Origin: Thermoplasmatales archaeon ex4484_36
Lineage (GTDB): Archaea; Thermoplasmatota; Penumbrarchaeia; Penumbrarchaeales; EX4484-36
Reading direction: 5' to 3'
Length of the DNA: 24,658 bases
Assembly: GCA_002254765.1 (NCBI GenBank)
Contig: NJDV01000022.1
Coordinates: 1-24,658 of the forward strand
Shown one piece after another: positions 14,729 to 22,929 of this stretch. The notes under the pieces were generated by a model. That model was given only the letters and a program-made list of their open reading frames with translations. It searched no databases and was not told the DNA's origin. Position numbers and translations under genes: made by a program. Numbering within the stretch: the first letter of the stretch is position 1; the number at the start of each line of letters is the position of its first letter.

Positions 14729-16843
14729 ATGGAGGAGACGGTGGAGATAGCAAAGAGCCCTTCCACAGAGGATCTCATTGAGGACTGGATGGACTATTTC
14801 GAGCTGAAAGGCTTAATAGGCGAGATAAACGACATCGCTTCAATTCCCACCCGAAATAGTCTCTACATCTCTTACATGGACCTCTTCTCTCTCAAAGAGA
14901 GCATAGCGAGGGCCCTGAGGGAGCACCCCCGGCTCGTCCTGAGGGCAGGTGAGCTGGCCATCAGGAAGATCCTGGGCCCGGAGGAGGCCGGCAGGAGAAT
15001 AAACATACGATTCACCGACCTCCCGTCGGAGTTCATTGTAAACATAAGGGATCTGAGAAGTGTTCACCTGGACACCCTTGTGATGGTGGAGGGGCTCGTC
15101 AGGAAGGCCACGGACGTGAAGCCCCGCCTTAGAAAAGGGGTTTTTATCTGCCAGAGGTGCGGCCACGAGATAGAGATTGAAATGGACTACCAATACAGAG
15201 AACCTCTGGAGTGTCCAGAGGAGGAGGGGGGGTGTGGGAGGAAAGCGTCATCTACCAAGTTTGAACTTGACATGAAAAAATCAACCTTCGTAGATGTGCA
15301 GAAGATCGAGATACAGGAGTCCCCGGAGTCGCTCACCGGCGGGGATCAGCCAAAGAGGCTCTCTCTCTATTTCTACGACGACATAGCCGGAAAGGTCTTC
15401 CCCGGGGACCAGGTCAAGATATGGGGCATCTTAAGAGCGAGACAGAAGAGAGACGCCTACGGGAAGCTGCCCCTCTTTGACATATACCTTGAGGTTAACA
15501 ACTACGACAAGAGGGAAAAAAGCTACCTTGAGCTCGAGATCACCGAGGAGGATGAGATAGAGATAAGAAAATACGCAAAGAGGATGGACATCTACCAGCT
15601 CCTCATCAACTCCCTCTCTCCATCCATATACGGTATGGAGGCTGAGAAGCTCTCTTTGATCCTTCAGCTCTTCGGCGGAGTGGAGAAGAACCTTCCAGAC
15701 GGCACAAGGGTCCGGGGGGATATCCACGTTCTCCTGGTGGGAGACCCGGGGACAGCGAAATCTCAACTTCTACGCTATATAGCGGACCTCGCACCCCGGG
15801 GAATATACACCTCAGGGAAGTCCTCCTCAGCCGCTGGCCTCACGGCAGCGGTGGTGAAGGACGAGTTCGGCGAGGGAAACTTCACTCTCGAGGCTGGAGC
15901 GCTGGTTCTGGCGGATGGGGGGATAGCCTGTATAGACGAGATAGACAAGATGAGCGATGTTGACCGCTCGGTGATGCATACCGCCATGGAGCAGCAGGTG
16001 GTGGCCCTCTCAAAGGCGGGAATCCAGGCGACTTTAAGGGCCAGGTGCTCCATCCTTGCGGCTGCAAACCCCAAGTTCGGCCGTTTCGGAGAGAGGGAGA
16101 TCGTGGACCAGATAAACATACCCCCCGTTCTCCTATCGCGCTTTGATATTATCTTCGCCATAAGGGATCTTCCGAACCCTGATCTCGACCGGAGAAAGGC
16201 CGTCCACATCCTCAACCACCACCAGTGGGGTGAGAAGAAGAGGAAGATAGAGATGACCACAAAGGGAAGAGGGAAGGTGGAGGATCTCGAAGAGATTGAG
16301 GAGAAGGAGTTCATACCTCCTGAGCTTCTGAGAAAATACGTCTCCTACGCCAGGCAGAACATCTTCCCAGTGCTCACGGAGGAGGCGAAGGATAAAATCA
16401 TAGATTACTTCCTCACCCTCCGCTCCCGCTCCCACGAGGAGGGAGGCATGAAGATCATTCCCATAACCACAAGACAGCTTGAAGCCATAATACGTCTGGC
16501 CGAGGCCTCCGCCCGAATACGGCTGAGCGAAGAGGTAACAGTGGAGGACGCTGACAGGGCGATTAAGGTCTTCAACCGTTATCTGGATTCCATAACTGAG
16601 GGAGGGGGGATAGACGCCATATACACCGGCAGGTCACTGGCCAAGAGAGAGAGGCTTCAGGTGATCCTTAAGATAATTAGCGAACTGGACAGCATAACAG
16701 GGGAGGGTGCCTCTATAGAGGCTATCACAGACCGGGCAAAGGAGGAGGGGCTCACCAGGGACGAGGTTGGGGATGTAATAAAACAGCTCCTGACGAGCGG
16801 ATATATATATGAGCCGAGACACAATGTGTTCAAGACGCTGTGA
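14729..16843 (+). CDS. mcm: Replicative helicase MCM
   Basis: MCM is the hexameric 3'-5' DNA helicase that unwinds the archaeal replication fork. The 704-residue protein is complete. An N-terminal domain carries zinc ligands C141, C144, C162 and C169. The AAA+ core has Walker A GDPGTAKSQ (338-346), Walker B CIDEID (401-406), sensor 1 AAANP (444-448) and arginine finger SRFD (470-473). The lid follows, and a C-terminal winged helix (about 635-704) ends in GYIYEPRHNVFKTL. No intein is present. GGGGAGGTGG before the ATG supports the start. DUF424 and RaSEA follow with no real gaps, and a winged-helix gene lies just upstream. Confidence 0.97.
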   Translation: MEETVEIAKSPSTEDLIEDWMDYFELKGLIGEINDIASIPTRNSLYISYMDLFSLKESIARALREHPRLVLRAGELAIRKILGPEEAGRRINIRFTDLPSEFIVNIRDLRSVHLDTLVMVEGLVRKATDVKPRLRKGVFICQRCGHEIEIEMDYQYREPLECPEEEGGCGRKASSTKFELDMKKSTFVDVQKIEIQESPESLTGGDQPKRLSLYFYDDIAGKVFPGDQVKIWGILRARQKRDAYGKLPLFDIYLEVNNYDKREKSYLELEITEEDEIEIRKYAKRMDIYQLLINSLSPSIYGMEAEKLSLILQLFGGVEKNLPDGTRVRGDIHVLLVGDPGTAKSQLLRYIADLAPRGIYTSGKSSSAAGLTAAVVKDEFGEGNFTLEAGALVLADGGIACIDEIDKMSDVDRSVMHTAMEQQVVALSKAGIQATLRARCSILAAANPKFGRFGEREIVDQINIPPVLLSRFDIIFAIRDLPNPDLDRRKAVHILNHHQWGEKKRKIEMTTKGRGKVEDLEEIEEKEFIPPELLRKYVSYARQNIFPVLTEEAKDKIIDYFLTLRSRSHEEGGMKIIPITTRQLEAIIRLAEASARIRLSEEVTVEDADRAIKVFNRYLDSITEGGGIDAIYTGRSLAKRERLQVILKIISELDSITGEGASIEAITDRAKEEGLTRDEVGDVIKQLLTSGYIYEPRHNVFKTL

Positions 16844-16854
16844 TGTGGTGCAAA

Positions 16855-17169
16855 ATGGATGAGGAGCCTGAAGGAAGGATATACATGAAGGTGCACAGGA
16901 GGGGAGGGGACATTCTCCTCGCCGCATGTGATGAGGACATTATAGACAAGAGATTCAGGGAGGGCATCTTCAGACTCCACGTGAAGAGGGATTTCTACGG
17001 GGGAGACCTCGTGGCGGAGGAGGTCTTCATAAGAATGCTTCAGCAGTGCACCATGGCGAATCTGTCCGGGAAGTTCGTTGTGGAGCTAGCTATCAAAGAG
17101 GGCTACATCCTTGAGGAGAACGTTCTCTATGTGGAGGGGGTGCCCCACGCCCAGCTCCTGAAGCTTTGA
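16855..17169 (+). CDS. DUF424 family protein
   Basis: This small archaeal protein family has an unknown biochemical role. The sequence follows the family pattern: MKVHRRGGDILLAACDEDII, FREGIFRLHVKRDFYGG, MANLSGKFVVELAIKEGYI and the C-terminal GVPHAQLL. Possible starts are GTG 16840, ATG 16843 (overlapping the MCM stop) and ATG 16855. I prefer 16855 because GTGGTG precedes it and it leaves a normal family length of about 104 residues. Its position between MCM and RaSEA, with overlap or near-overlap on both sides, means co-transcription and suggests coupled expression. Confidence 0.85.
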   Translation: MDEEPEGRIYMKVHRRGGDILLAACDEDIIDKRFREGIFRLHVKRDFYGGDLVAEEVFIRMLQQCTMANLSGKFVVELAIKEGYILEENVLYVEGVPHAQLLKL

Positions 17170-17178
17170 GGTGTTTCC

Positions 17179-18144
17179 GTGCGGGAACTTGTCAAGGTCT
17201 GGAAGGAGCCGGAGGTCCTTCAGGGGAAAAGAATACAGGCCCTTGTTGCCATCATAACCACCCGGGGATGCTCCTGGTTCAGGCGGGGGGGCGGGTGCAC
17301 CATGTGCGGATACAATATCCCCCGGGGGGACGTTGAGATAAACGGTGAGGTGCTGAAAGGTGAGCTTGAGAGAGTGGCCAGTGCTTTCGGAGGCGAGGAG
17401 CTCATCAAAATATACACCTCAGGCTCCTTCCTTGACCCCGGGGAGGTACCGCAGGAGGCTGTTGAGCACTTCGTTGAGAGTCTCGGGAGGCGGGCAGAGG
17501 AGTTGGGGGTAAGACCGCACCTTCTGGTTGAGAGCAGACCTGAATATGTGACAGAAGAGGCTTTAGAGCCCCTTATCTCTAACTTCTCTGTGACGGTGGC
17601 TCAGGGGCTCGAGACCTCAAGCGACGTGATAAGGGAGGAATCCATAAGAAAGGGGTTCAGAACTGTTGATTTCCTTAGGGCCCTTGAGGTTCTTAAGAGG
17701 ACAGGAGCAGGCTCAAAGGTATATCTGCTTCTGAAGCCACCATTCCTCACAGAGAGGGAGGCTATAGAGGACGTCGTAGGCAGCTTTGAGTTCCTCAAAG
17801 ACCTCTACGTCCAGACCATCTCCGTGAATCCTGTTAACGTTCAGAAGGGCACCCTTGTAGAGAGGCTCTATAGGGAGGGGAAGTACAGGCCTCCATGGCT
17901 GTGGAGCCTCATCTACGTCCTCAAAGTAGGGAAGGCCATAGCTGGAGATAGGAGGGTCATGAGCGAGCCCAGCGGTGGGGGGAGGCCCCGGGGTCCCCAC
18001 AACTGCTTCAGGTGTGACAGAAGGGTTCTTAGGGCCATACGGGACTTCTCCTACTCCCCTGACAACAGCCTCCGCCGCCTTGAGGTTGACCGGTGCGTCT
18101 GTATAAGGTCCTGGAGGTTTCAAACCGCCTTCAGCTTCGCCTGA
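17179..18144 (+). CDS. raSEA: Archaeosine biosynthesis radical-SAM enzyme RaSEA
   Basis: RaSEA, with ArcS, converts preQ0-lysine-tRNA at position 15 into archaeosine. The 321-residue protein has the Elp3-like family signature TTRGCSWFRRGGGCTMCGYN, with cluster cysteines C31, C40 and C43. Further family blocks are IYTSGSFLDPGEVP, LLVESRPEYV, VNPVNVQKGTLVERL, YRPPWLWS and the C-terminal SEPSGGGRPRGPHNC with CxxC. The start is a GTG with GAGGTG nearby (17169-17174), ten bases after DUF424. ArcS and the tRNA-guanine transglycosylase are not in this window. The presence of RaSEA itself is strong evidence for an archaeal source. The gene is convergent with the CBS gene. Confidence 0.92.
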   Translation: MRELVKVWKEPEVLQGKRIQALVAIITTRGCSWFRRGGGCTMCGYNIPRGDVEINGEVLKGELERVASAFGGEELIKIYTSGSFLDPGEVPQEAVEHFVESLGRRAEELGVRPHLLVESRPEYVTEEALEPLISNFSVTVAQGLETSSDVIREESIRKGFRTVDFLRALEVLKRTGAGSKVYLLLKPPFLTEREAIEDVVGSFEFLKDLYVQTISVNPVNVQKGTLVERLYREGKYRPPWLWSLIYVLKVGKAIAGDRRVMSEPSGGGRPRGPHNCFRCDRRVLRAIRDFSYSPDNSLRRLEVDRCVCIRSWRFQTAFSFA

Positions 18145-18148
18145 TGAG

Positions 18149-18270
18149 CTATCTGGAGGTGCGCCTCTCCTTCTCCTTCTTGAGAATCTTCTGAAGTTTT
18201 CTGAAGCATTTGTTCAGAGCCGTTGACATACCCCAGTCCCACTCCTCTACAACATAAATATCATAAGGGG
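18149..18270 (-). pseudogene. HPF/S30AE-like C-terminal tail, out of frame with the CBS protein
   Basis: Past the point where the CBS frame goes astray, another minus-strand frame reads STPYDIYVVEEWDWGMSTAL, then NKCFRKLQKILKKEKERR, ending at the TAG at 18149-18151. The pattern 'xxDWDLxxALxxxLxKLExxIxKEKxR' is that of the C-terminal HPF/S30AE-like domain found in some archaeal CBS proteins, which bind ribosomes. It has no start of its own. It is therefore the detached end of the gene 18247-19029, with the rest of CBS4 and most of the HPF-like domain missing. Confidence 0.5.
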
Positions 18271-19029
18271 TTGACCCGCCAGTCTGCCCTCCTCATCCAC
18301 TATAACAAGGATGTTAGTGCTGTTGCTGAGCATCCTCTCCACAGCCTCCCTGATAGTCGCTTTGACACTGACGGTGACCGGGGGCGTGGAGATGCTCTTT
18401 ACCAAAACCTCTGTGGGTTCCTTCTCCCCCCTCACCTCCCCCTTGGAGCTCTTGCTCTGAGGCTTCTCAAGGACCCTCATGAGGTCCTTCAGTCCCACCA
18501 CACCGGTGACCTTCCCCCCGGAGTCCACCACGGGAAGTGCCCTGTAATCCTCCATGACCATAAAACGCACCGCATGGGTGCTGTTCTCCTCCTCGCTCAA
18601 AGAGGCGGGGGAGGGGTTCATTATCTCCCCAACCCTGGCACCACCCACAAGCGGGTCCTGAGCGGCAGCCTTTAGAACACTCCTTATGCTCACTACGCCC
18701 TTGAGCCTCTCCCCCTTAACAACAGGAAGGGCCCTCAGGTTCTGATAAATCATAATGTCGGCAATGTCAAAAAGAGATGTATCTGGGTCTATCCTAGGCG
18801 GCATGAAGGTGAAGTGCCTTACTTTGGCGTTTAGGGGTATTTTCCTCCTTTTAAGAAGACTCTTCAGGGAGATCATTCCAAGGAAGCTCTTCTTCTCTAC
18901 AACAGGTAGGACCCTCTCCTCCGTTTTGAGGAGCTTTCCCACAGCTTCCGAAATCGTCTCCTCAGGCGATATGACCTCAGCCGGCTTCTCTGCGATGTCC
19001 TTTGCTTTGATCTCTTTGAGAGGGACCAT
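18247..19029 (-). CDS. Four-CBS-domain protein, frame-broken in CBS4
   Basis: CBS pairs normally bind adenine nucleotides and act as energy sensors. Three complete CBS units are seen: LKEIKAKDIAEKP...KSLLKRR (1-60), FTFMPPRIDPDTSL...IRSVLKAA (about 72-122) and VGEIMNPSPASLSE...LKDLMRVLE (about 130-190). A fourth starts at about 208 (VKSISTPPVTVSV...NSTNILVIVDEEGRLAG) and breaks off, with the last residues QPLMIFML not CBS-like. A matching tail continues in a second frame (18149-18270). The ATG at 19029 has AAGGTGAG before it and a TATA box at 19060. The intact parent was probably a CBS-HPF ribosome-associated protein. That role is inferred from the tail only. Confidence 0.85.
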   Translation of the reverse strand: MVPLKEIKAKDIAEKPAEVISPEETISEAVGKLLKTEERVLPVVEKKSFLGMISLKSLLKRRKIPLNAKVRHFTFMPPRIDPDTSLFDIADIMIYQNLRALPVVKGERLKGVVSIRSVLKAAAQDPLVGGARVGEIMNPSPASLSEEENSTHAVRFMVMEDYRALPVVDSGGKVTGVVGLKDLMRVLEKPQSKSSKGEVRGEKEPTEVLVKSISTPPVTVSVKATIREAVERMLSNSTNILVIVDEEGRLAGQPLMIFML

Positions 19030-19059
19030 CCGAGCTCACCTTCTACCCCTATATGAACT

Positions 19060-19072
19060 CCATATAATAACC
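19060..19072 (-). promoter_or_regulatory. TATA-box promoter of the CBS gene
   Basis: Minus-strand GGTTATTATATGG predicts a start near 19040, giving a leader with AAGGTGAG before the ATG at 19029. The region 19030-19160 is a divergent promoter shared with purE. Confidence 0.45.
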
Positions 19073-19126
19073 TTTGGAGAATTGAAAATCCATCAGTGAT
19101 GCCCCGGTGCAGAAGGCCGAAAAGAT

Positions 19127-19139
19127 AAGATTAATAACA
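19127..19139 (+). promoter_or_regulatory. TATA-box promoter of purE-guaA, probably leaderless
   Basis: AAGATTAATAACA is centred about 26 bp before the ATG at 19161, and no ribosome binding site is visible (CATCCCC precedes the ATG). Both facts fit a leaderless transcript. Confidence 0.45.
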
Positions 19140-19160
19140 TGAGACATCTTCTGCATCCCC

Positions 19161-19640
19161 ATGACAGGAGCGAAGGTTGCCATCGTGGCCGGGAGCTACT
19201 CGGACCTTGAAGTCATAAAGAAGGCAAAGAAGGTCCTGGATGAACTGGGGGTTGAACACGATGTCTTCATCTACTCAGCTCACAGAACCCCTGAGGAGCT
19301 TGTTAGTTTGATCCGGGAGGATGCCTACAGCTGCTACATCGCTATTGCGGGCCTCTCGGCGGCTCTCCCGGGGGTCATTGCCGCCCACACCACCCGCCCG
19401 GTGATAGGTGTCCCAGTCTCCGGAAAACTCAATCTTGATTCAATACTCTCCATAGTTCAGATGCCCCCCGGGGTCCCCGTGGCCGCCGTGGGCTTGGACA
19501 GGGGGGAGAACGCCGCACTTCTTGCCGCATCCATACTCAGCCTCTCCCACCCAGAGATAGAGAAGAGCTTGAAGGAGTACAGGGTGAGAATGAAAAAAAA
19601 GACCTTAGAAGCGAACGAGAAGGTAAGGGGTGAGCTCTGA
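19161..19640 (+). CDS. purE: PurE: N5-CAIR mutase / AIR carboxylase
   Basis: PurE carries out the carboxylation step to CAIR in purine synthesis. The 159-residue protein is full length, with GSYSD (11-15), SAHRTPEE (39-46), the glycine loop AGLSAALPGVIAAH and LDSILSIVQMPPGVPVA. The loop has Ala where class I enzymes usually have His (AxHLPG), resembling class II in part, so whether it uses N5-CAIR or AIR plus CO2 cannot be decided here. No purK is in the window. It overlaps guaA by 11 nt, coupling early and late steps of GMP formation. Confidence 0.92.
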   Translation: MTGAKVAIVAGSYSDLEVIKKAKKVLDELGVEHDVFIYSAHRTPEELVSLIREDAYSCYIAIAGLSAALPGVIAAHTTRPVIGVPVSGKLNLDSILSIVQMPPGVPVAAVGLDRGENAALLAASILSLSHPEIEKSLKEYRVRMKKKTLEANEKVRGEL

Positions 19641-21495
19641 GTTGAAGGGAGAGAGCATTGTAATTCTGGACAACGGTGGCCAGTTCACCCATCTGATAGC
19701 CAACAGCCTGAGGCGCTTCTCCCAGGTGAGGACGGAGATAAGGGTGGCGGACACCCCTGCGGAGGAGCTTGAGGAATACGGTGGGATAATACTCTCCGGC
19801 AGCCCCTACTCCATCTACGAGGAGGACTCCCCCCAGGTGGACAATAAGATCTTTAACCTTCCCGTCCCCATTCTAGGCCTCTGCTACGGGATGCACCAGA
19901 TAGCCCTCCACTATGGGGGAAAAGTGAAAAGGACTGGCAGAAGGGAGTACGGCTACGCCAGGCTCAAGGTCAGGACCCGCGACCCAATATTCAAGGGATT
20001 GCCCAGAAGCCAAAGGGTCTGGATGTCCCACGGGGATTCCGTGACATCACTCCCTGAAGGCTTCAGGGTCATCGGCAGCACCTCCGGCTGCCCGATAGCT
20101 GCCTTCTCGGACCCCGTGAGGAGAAGGTGGGGCCTACAATTTCACCCGGAGGTGGAGGATACCCGCTGGGGGGACGATATACTCTTCAATTTCGCAAGGG
20201 TAATATGCGGTCTTGAAGGGAGATGGACTGTTGAGAACTTCACCGATATGATCCTGAAGAACATAAGGGAGGAGGTGGGGGAGAAGGAGGTTCTGTCGCT
20301 GGTCTCCGGCGGGGTGGACTCCACCGTGGTGGCAGCCCTTCTCCTGAGGGCCCTTCCCCCTGAGAAGGTGTATTCCATCCACATCAACACCGGTCTGATG
20401 AGGAAGAACGAGTCCGAAGAGGTCATTGTAGCCCTGAAAGCCCTGGGGATTAAGAACCTCATCTACAGGGATCGCTCTGACCTTTTCCTGAAGCGCCTTG
20501 AAGGGGTCCACGACCCGGAGGAGAAGAGGAAGATCATCGGGGAGCTATTCGTTGAGCTTGTAGAGGAAGAGGCGAGAAGACTGAACCTTGAGGACTGGCT
20601 ACTTGCCCAAGGAACCCTCTATCCGGACACCATAGAGTCGGGGGCAACAAAGTACTCCGATGTCATAAAGACCCACCACAACCGTGTGAACATCATTCTG
20701 AGGATGATCGAGGAGGGCAGGGTTATAGAGCCCGTGCACGAGCTATACAAGGCGGAGGTGCGGGAGGTGGGTAGGGCTCTGGGACTGCCCGAAGAGATCG
20801 TTGAGCGCCACCCCTTCCCCGGGCCAGGCCTAGGGATAAGATACCTGTGCCTCTCGGAGGAGAAGGCTGAAGAATATTGGAGGGAGGCACACCGGGCGGA
20901 GGAGGGGATCAGGGAGGGGGGGAGGGTGGAGGATATATTCGATTCCCATAAAGTCAGGCTCAAGGGCTACAGGGTACTGCCCATAAAGAGTGTGGGTGTG
21001 AAGGGAGATGCACGCTCCTATGATCTTCCTTTAGCGGTCTGGATCGAAGACGCTCCCACCGTCAGGATGCAGCGCAGGATGAAACTGGCTGCCACGGAGA
21101 TAACGGGGGTGCTCCCTGAGATAAATCGCGTGGTGCTGATACTGTCCCCAGATGAGATCGGTGAGCCTGAAAACTATCCTGTTTACATAAAGAGGGAGAG
21201 AGTAGAGCTCTTAAGAGAATTGGATTGGGTTGTAACTGAGAACCTAAAGAGCATGAACCTTTACAGGAGAATCTGGCAGTTCCCCACAATAATAACACCT
21301 GTGAGGATTGGGGAAAGCGATCCTTTGATAGTGTTAAGACCCATAAAGTCCAAGAGAGCTATGACCGCCGAGAGCTATCCGCTTCCCCTGAGATTTTTAA
21401 GAAAAGTTCTCAAGAGCTTTGAGAGGGTCGGTGGAAGGATAGCTGTGGGTTTGGACCTCACATCCAAACCCCCGGGGACAATAGAGTGGGAGTAA
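19630..21495 (+). CDS. guaA: GMP synthase (glutamine-hydrolysing), long eukaryote-like form
   Basis: This enzyme aminates XMP to GMP. The GATase domain (about 1-200) has the nucleophile in GLCYGMHQ (C85) and the His-Glu pair in QFHPEVE. The ATP-pyrophosphatase domain begins near 220 with the P-loop SGGVDS. The C-terminal dimerisation domain is extended: PGPGLGIRYL, LPIKSVGVKGDARSYD, INRVVLILSP, RIWQFPTIITPVRIGESDPL and SKPPGTIEWE. At 621 residues it is longer than the common ~525-residue bacterial form, and the extra part aligns by eye with human GMPS. Many archaea have two separate subunits, so a fused long form is notable. The start is a GTG overlapping the purE stop. Confidence 0.95.
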   Translation: MSSELKGESIVILDNGGQFTHLIANSLRRFSQVRTEIRVADTPAEELEEYGGIILSGSPYSIYEEDSPQVDNKIFNLPVPILGLCYGMHQIALHYGGKVKRTGRREYGYARLKVRTRDPIFKGLPRSQRVWMSHGDSVTSLPEGFRVIGSTSGCPIAAFSDPVRRRWGLQFHPEVEDTRWGDDILFNFARVICGLEGRWTVENFTDMILKNIREEVGEKEVLSLVSGGVDSTVVAALLLRALPPEKVYSIHINTGLMRKNESEEVIVALKALGIKNLIYRDRSDLFLKRLEGVHDPEEKRKIIGELFVELVEEEARRLNLEDWLLAQGTLYPDTIESGATKYSDVIKTHHNRVNIILRMIEEGRVIEPVHELYKAEVREVGRALGLPEEIVERHPFPGPGLGIRYLCLSEEKAEEYWREAHRAEEGIREGGRVEDIFDSHKVRLKGYRVLPIKSVGVKGDARSYDLPLAVWIEDAPTVRMQRRMKLAATEITGVLPEINRVVLILSPDEIGEPENYPVYIKRERVELLRELDWVVTENLKSMNLYRRIWQFPTIITPVRIGESDPLIVLRPIKSKRAMTAESYPLPLRFLRKVLKSFERVGGRIAVGLDLTSKPPGTIEWE

Positions 21496-22680
21496 CTATC
21501 CCTCCGCTATCTCAAGGAGCCTCTTCTCAAAGGCTTTCAGACCCTCCTGGGCCCTCGTCCCCTCCCCCCTCTTCATCCACCTTTCAACCACCTTAAGCTC
21601 TTTTAGAAGCTCACTCTTCACCTCTCCCGGGAGGACAAGGGCACCGACGAGCTCTGTATACTTCTCCAGCCTCTTTTTAAGGGCCTCATTCACCCCACCC
21701 TCCCCCCACCTGAGAAGCAACTTCACCTTAACCGCAAATTGATAAGCCTCCTTATATCGCCTCTCCTCAAGCCTCTTTCGGGCAAGTTTGAGAAGAAACT
21801 CCTCAAAAGAGGTGTCACCACCCGTACCCTTCATCATCTCCTCCGCCTCCACTATCACCCTTTTAACAATCTCGCCCATCAGTCTCTCCCGATAGGGCTC
21901 TATCTCCCCGGTGAGCTCCTTTATCTTGAGATCTGACTTCAGCAGGAATCCCTCTTTCACCGCCTTCTTCACCTCAAGAAACTCCGCCCACCACTTATCT
22001 ATTTTTTCTGCATTCTCTCCCAGAATCTCTCGGCTATCTTGAAGCCGCTTAAGTATGCGCTCCAGCCTCTCCAGCTTCAGCTCAAGGTTGAACTTGAACT
22101 GCTCCCTGGGGAGAAGAAGCTTCTCCGTGAGCCTCTCACCCAACTCCTTAAGCCCTTTGAAATCCTCTTCCCTGAGCTTCTTCTTCATCTGGATGAACAT
22201 CTCCGAGATCTCCTTCCCCTCCTCACCACCCACGTTCTTCATCTGCATGTAATCAAATATCTTCTCAACATAATCTAGGGCATCGTGGTACTCCGTCTCC
22301 GGGAGCGCCAATTCCTCCTCCTCTCCAACGCCCTCCGTTATAATATCTGAAGGTTGAATGGAAAAGGCAATGAAGTGCCGGAAAGCCTCCTGAACCCGCT
22401 CTTCCAGTAGGGCCTTCTCAAGCTCGTCAAGAAATTCTCTAAATCTCCCCGAAAGCTTGTAATTAAGGCCCTTACCCTTAAAGTACGATATAATCTGGGT
22501 GAGGAACTCCATCAGAGTCTTCCTCAAGAAAGCCTTTGCCAGCTTCTCATTTCCAAGAGCTATGGTCTCCTCAACTAGTCTCAGTTTCTTTTCTATGTCC
22601 TCTCGGTTCTCAAGAAGACTCCCAAACAATTCAACGAGGGACTTAACCCTCCCGTATTCCACGTCGTTTGCAGCTTTCAT
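21496..22680 (-). CDS. Hypothetical charged helical (coiled-coil-like) protein
   Basis: I do not recognise this 394-residue protein. It is Lys/Glu/Leu-rich and almost wholly helical, with heptad-like stretches (KLELKLERLERILKRLQDS-type around 205-225). Possible helical repeats are RVQEAFRHFIAFSI and RRYKEAYQFAVKVKLL. It has no signal peptide, membrane helix, cysteines in pairs or nucleotide motif. The acidic linker GEEEELALPETEYHD (about 125-140) divides two halves. A TATA box (22716-22726) and the ATG at 22680 fit a short leader. Its stop abuts the guaA stop with no base between. A scaffold or TPR-like adaptor is possible but unproven. Confidence 0.75.
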   Translation of the reverse strand: MKAANDVEYGRVKSLVELFGSLLENREDIEKKLRLVEETIALGNEKLAKAFLRKTLMEFLTQIISYFKGKGLNYKLSGRFREFLDELEKALLEERVQEAFRHFIAFSIQPSDIITEGVGEEEELALPETEYHDALDYVEKIFDYMQMKNVGGEEGKEISEMFIQMKKKLREEDFKGLKELGERLTEKLLLPREQFKFNLELKLERLERILKRLQDSREILGENAEKIDKWWAEFLEVKKAVKEGFLLKSDLKIKELTGEIEPYRERLMGEIVKRVIVEAEEMMKGTGGDTSFEEFLLKLARKRLEERRYKEAYQFAVKVKLLLRWGEGGVNEALKKRLEKYTELVGALVLPGEVKSELLKELKVVERWMKRGEGTRAQEGLKAFEKRLLEIAEG

Positions 22681-22715
22681 TCCGCATCCCCGGGAGGTTT
22701 GAAATATAGGGTAAT

Positions 22716-22726
22716 GATTATTTAAC
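22716..22726 (-). promoter_or_regulatory. TATA-box promoter of the helical-protein gene
   Basis: Minus-strand GTTAAATAATC predicts a start near 22695, 15 nt before the ATG at 22680. Confidence 0.4.
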
Positions 22727-22823
22727 TTTGCTTATGGAGGGCGGAGGAGTGTGACGGACACCAAATTCATATCAGGGTTCGGTCAGACCTGTGGGTGGGG
22801 CAGTTTCGGTGGCTTTAAGTAAA

Positions 22824-22836
22824 CTTTTTTAAATCG
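22824..22836 (+). promoter_or_regulatory. TATA-box promoter and G-rich leader of the last surface-protein gene
   Basis: CTTTTTTAAATCG predicts a start near 22857. The leader would carry a C4-G8 run (22871-22882) and ends in GGAGGGAGG directly before an ATG at 22930. Confidence 0.4.
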
Positions 22837-22929
22837 CTATGTAATAATCACCAGCAGCTCTCAGCGCATTCCCCGGGGGGGGCGGGGGTTTGAGGAGAAG
22901 AGATGGAGATGAAACCTGAAGGAGGGAGG

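Noticed and set aside
15775..16314. Long antisense ORF opposite MCM
   Set aside because: It lies wholly within the AAA+ core of MCM, has low-complexity Ser/Arg/Pro content and no ribosome binding site. It is a shadow of the GC-rich coding strand.
14729..16843. Intein in MCM
   Set aside because: The Walker A to arginine-finger spacing is normal and no splice motifs are present.
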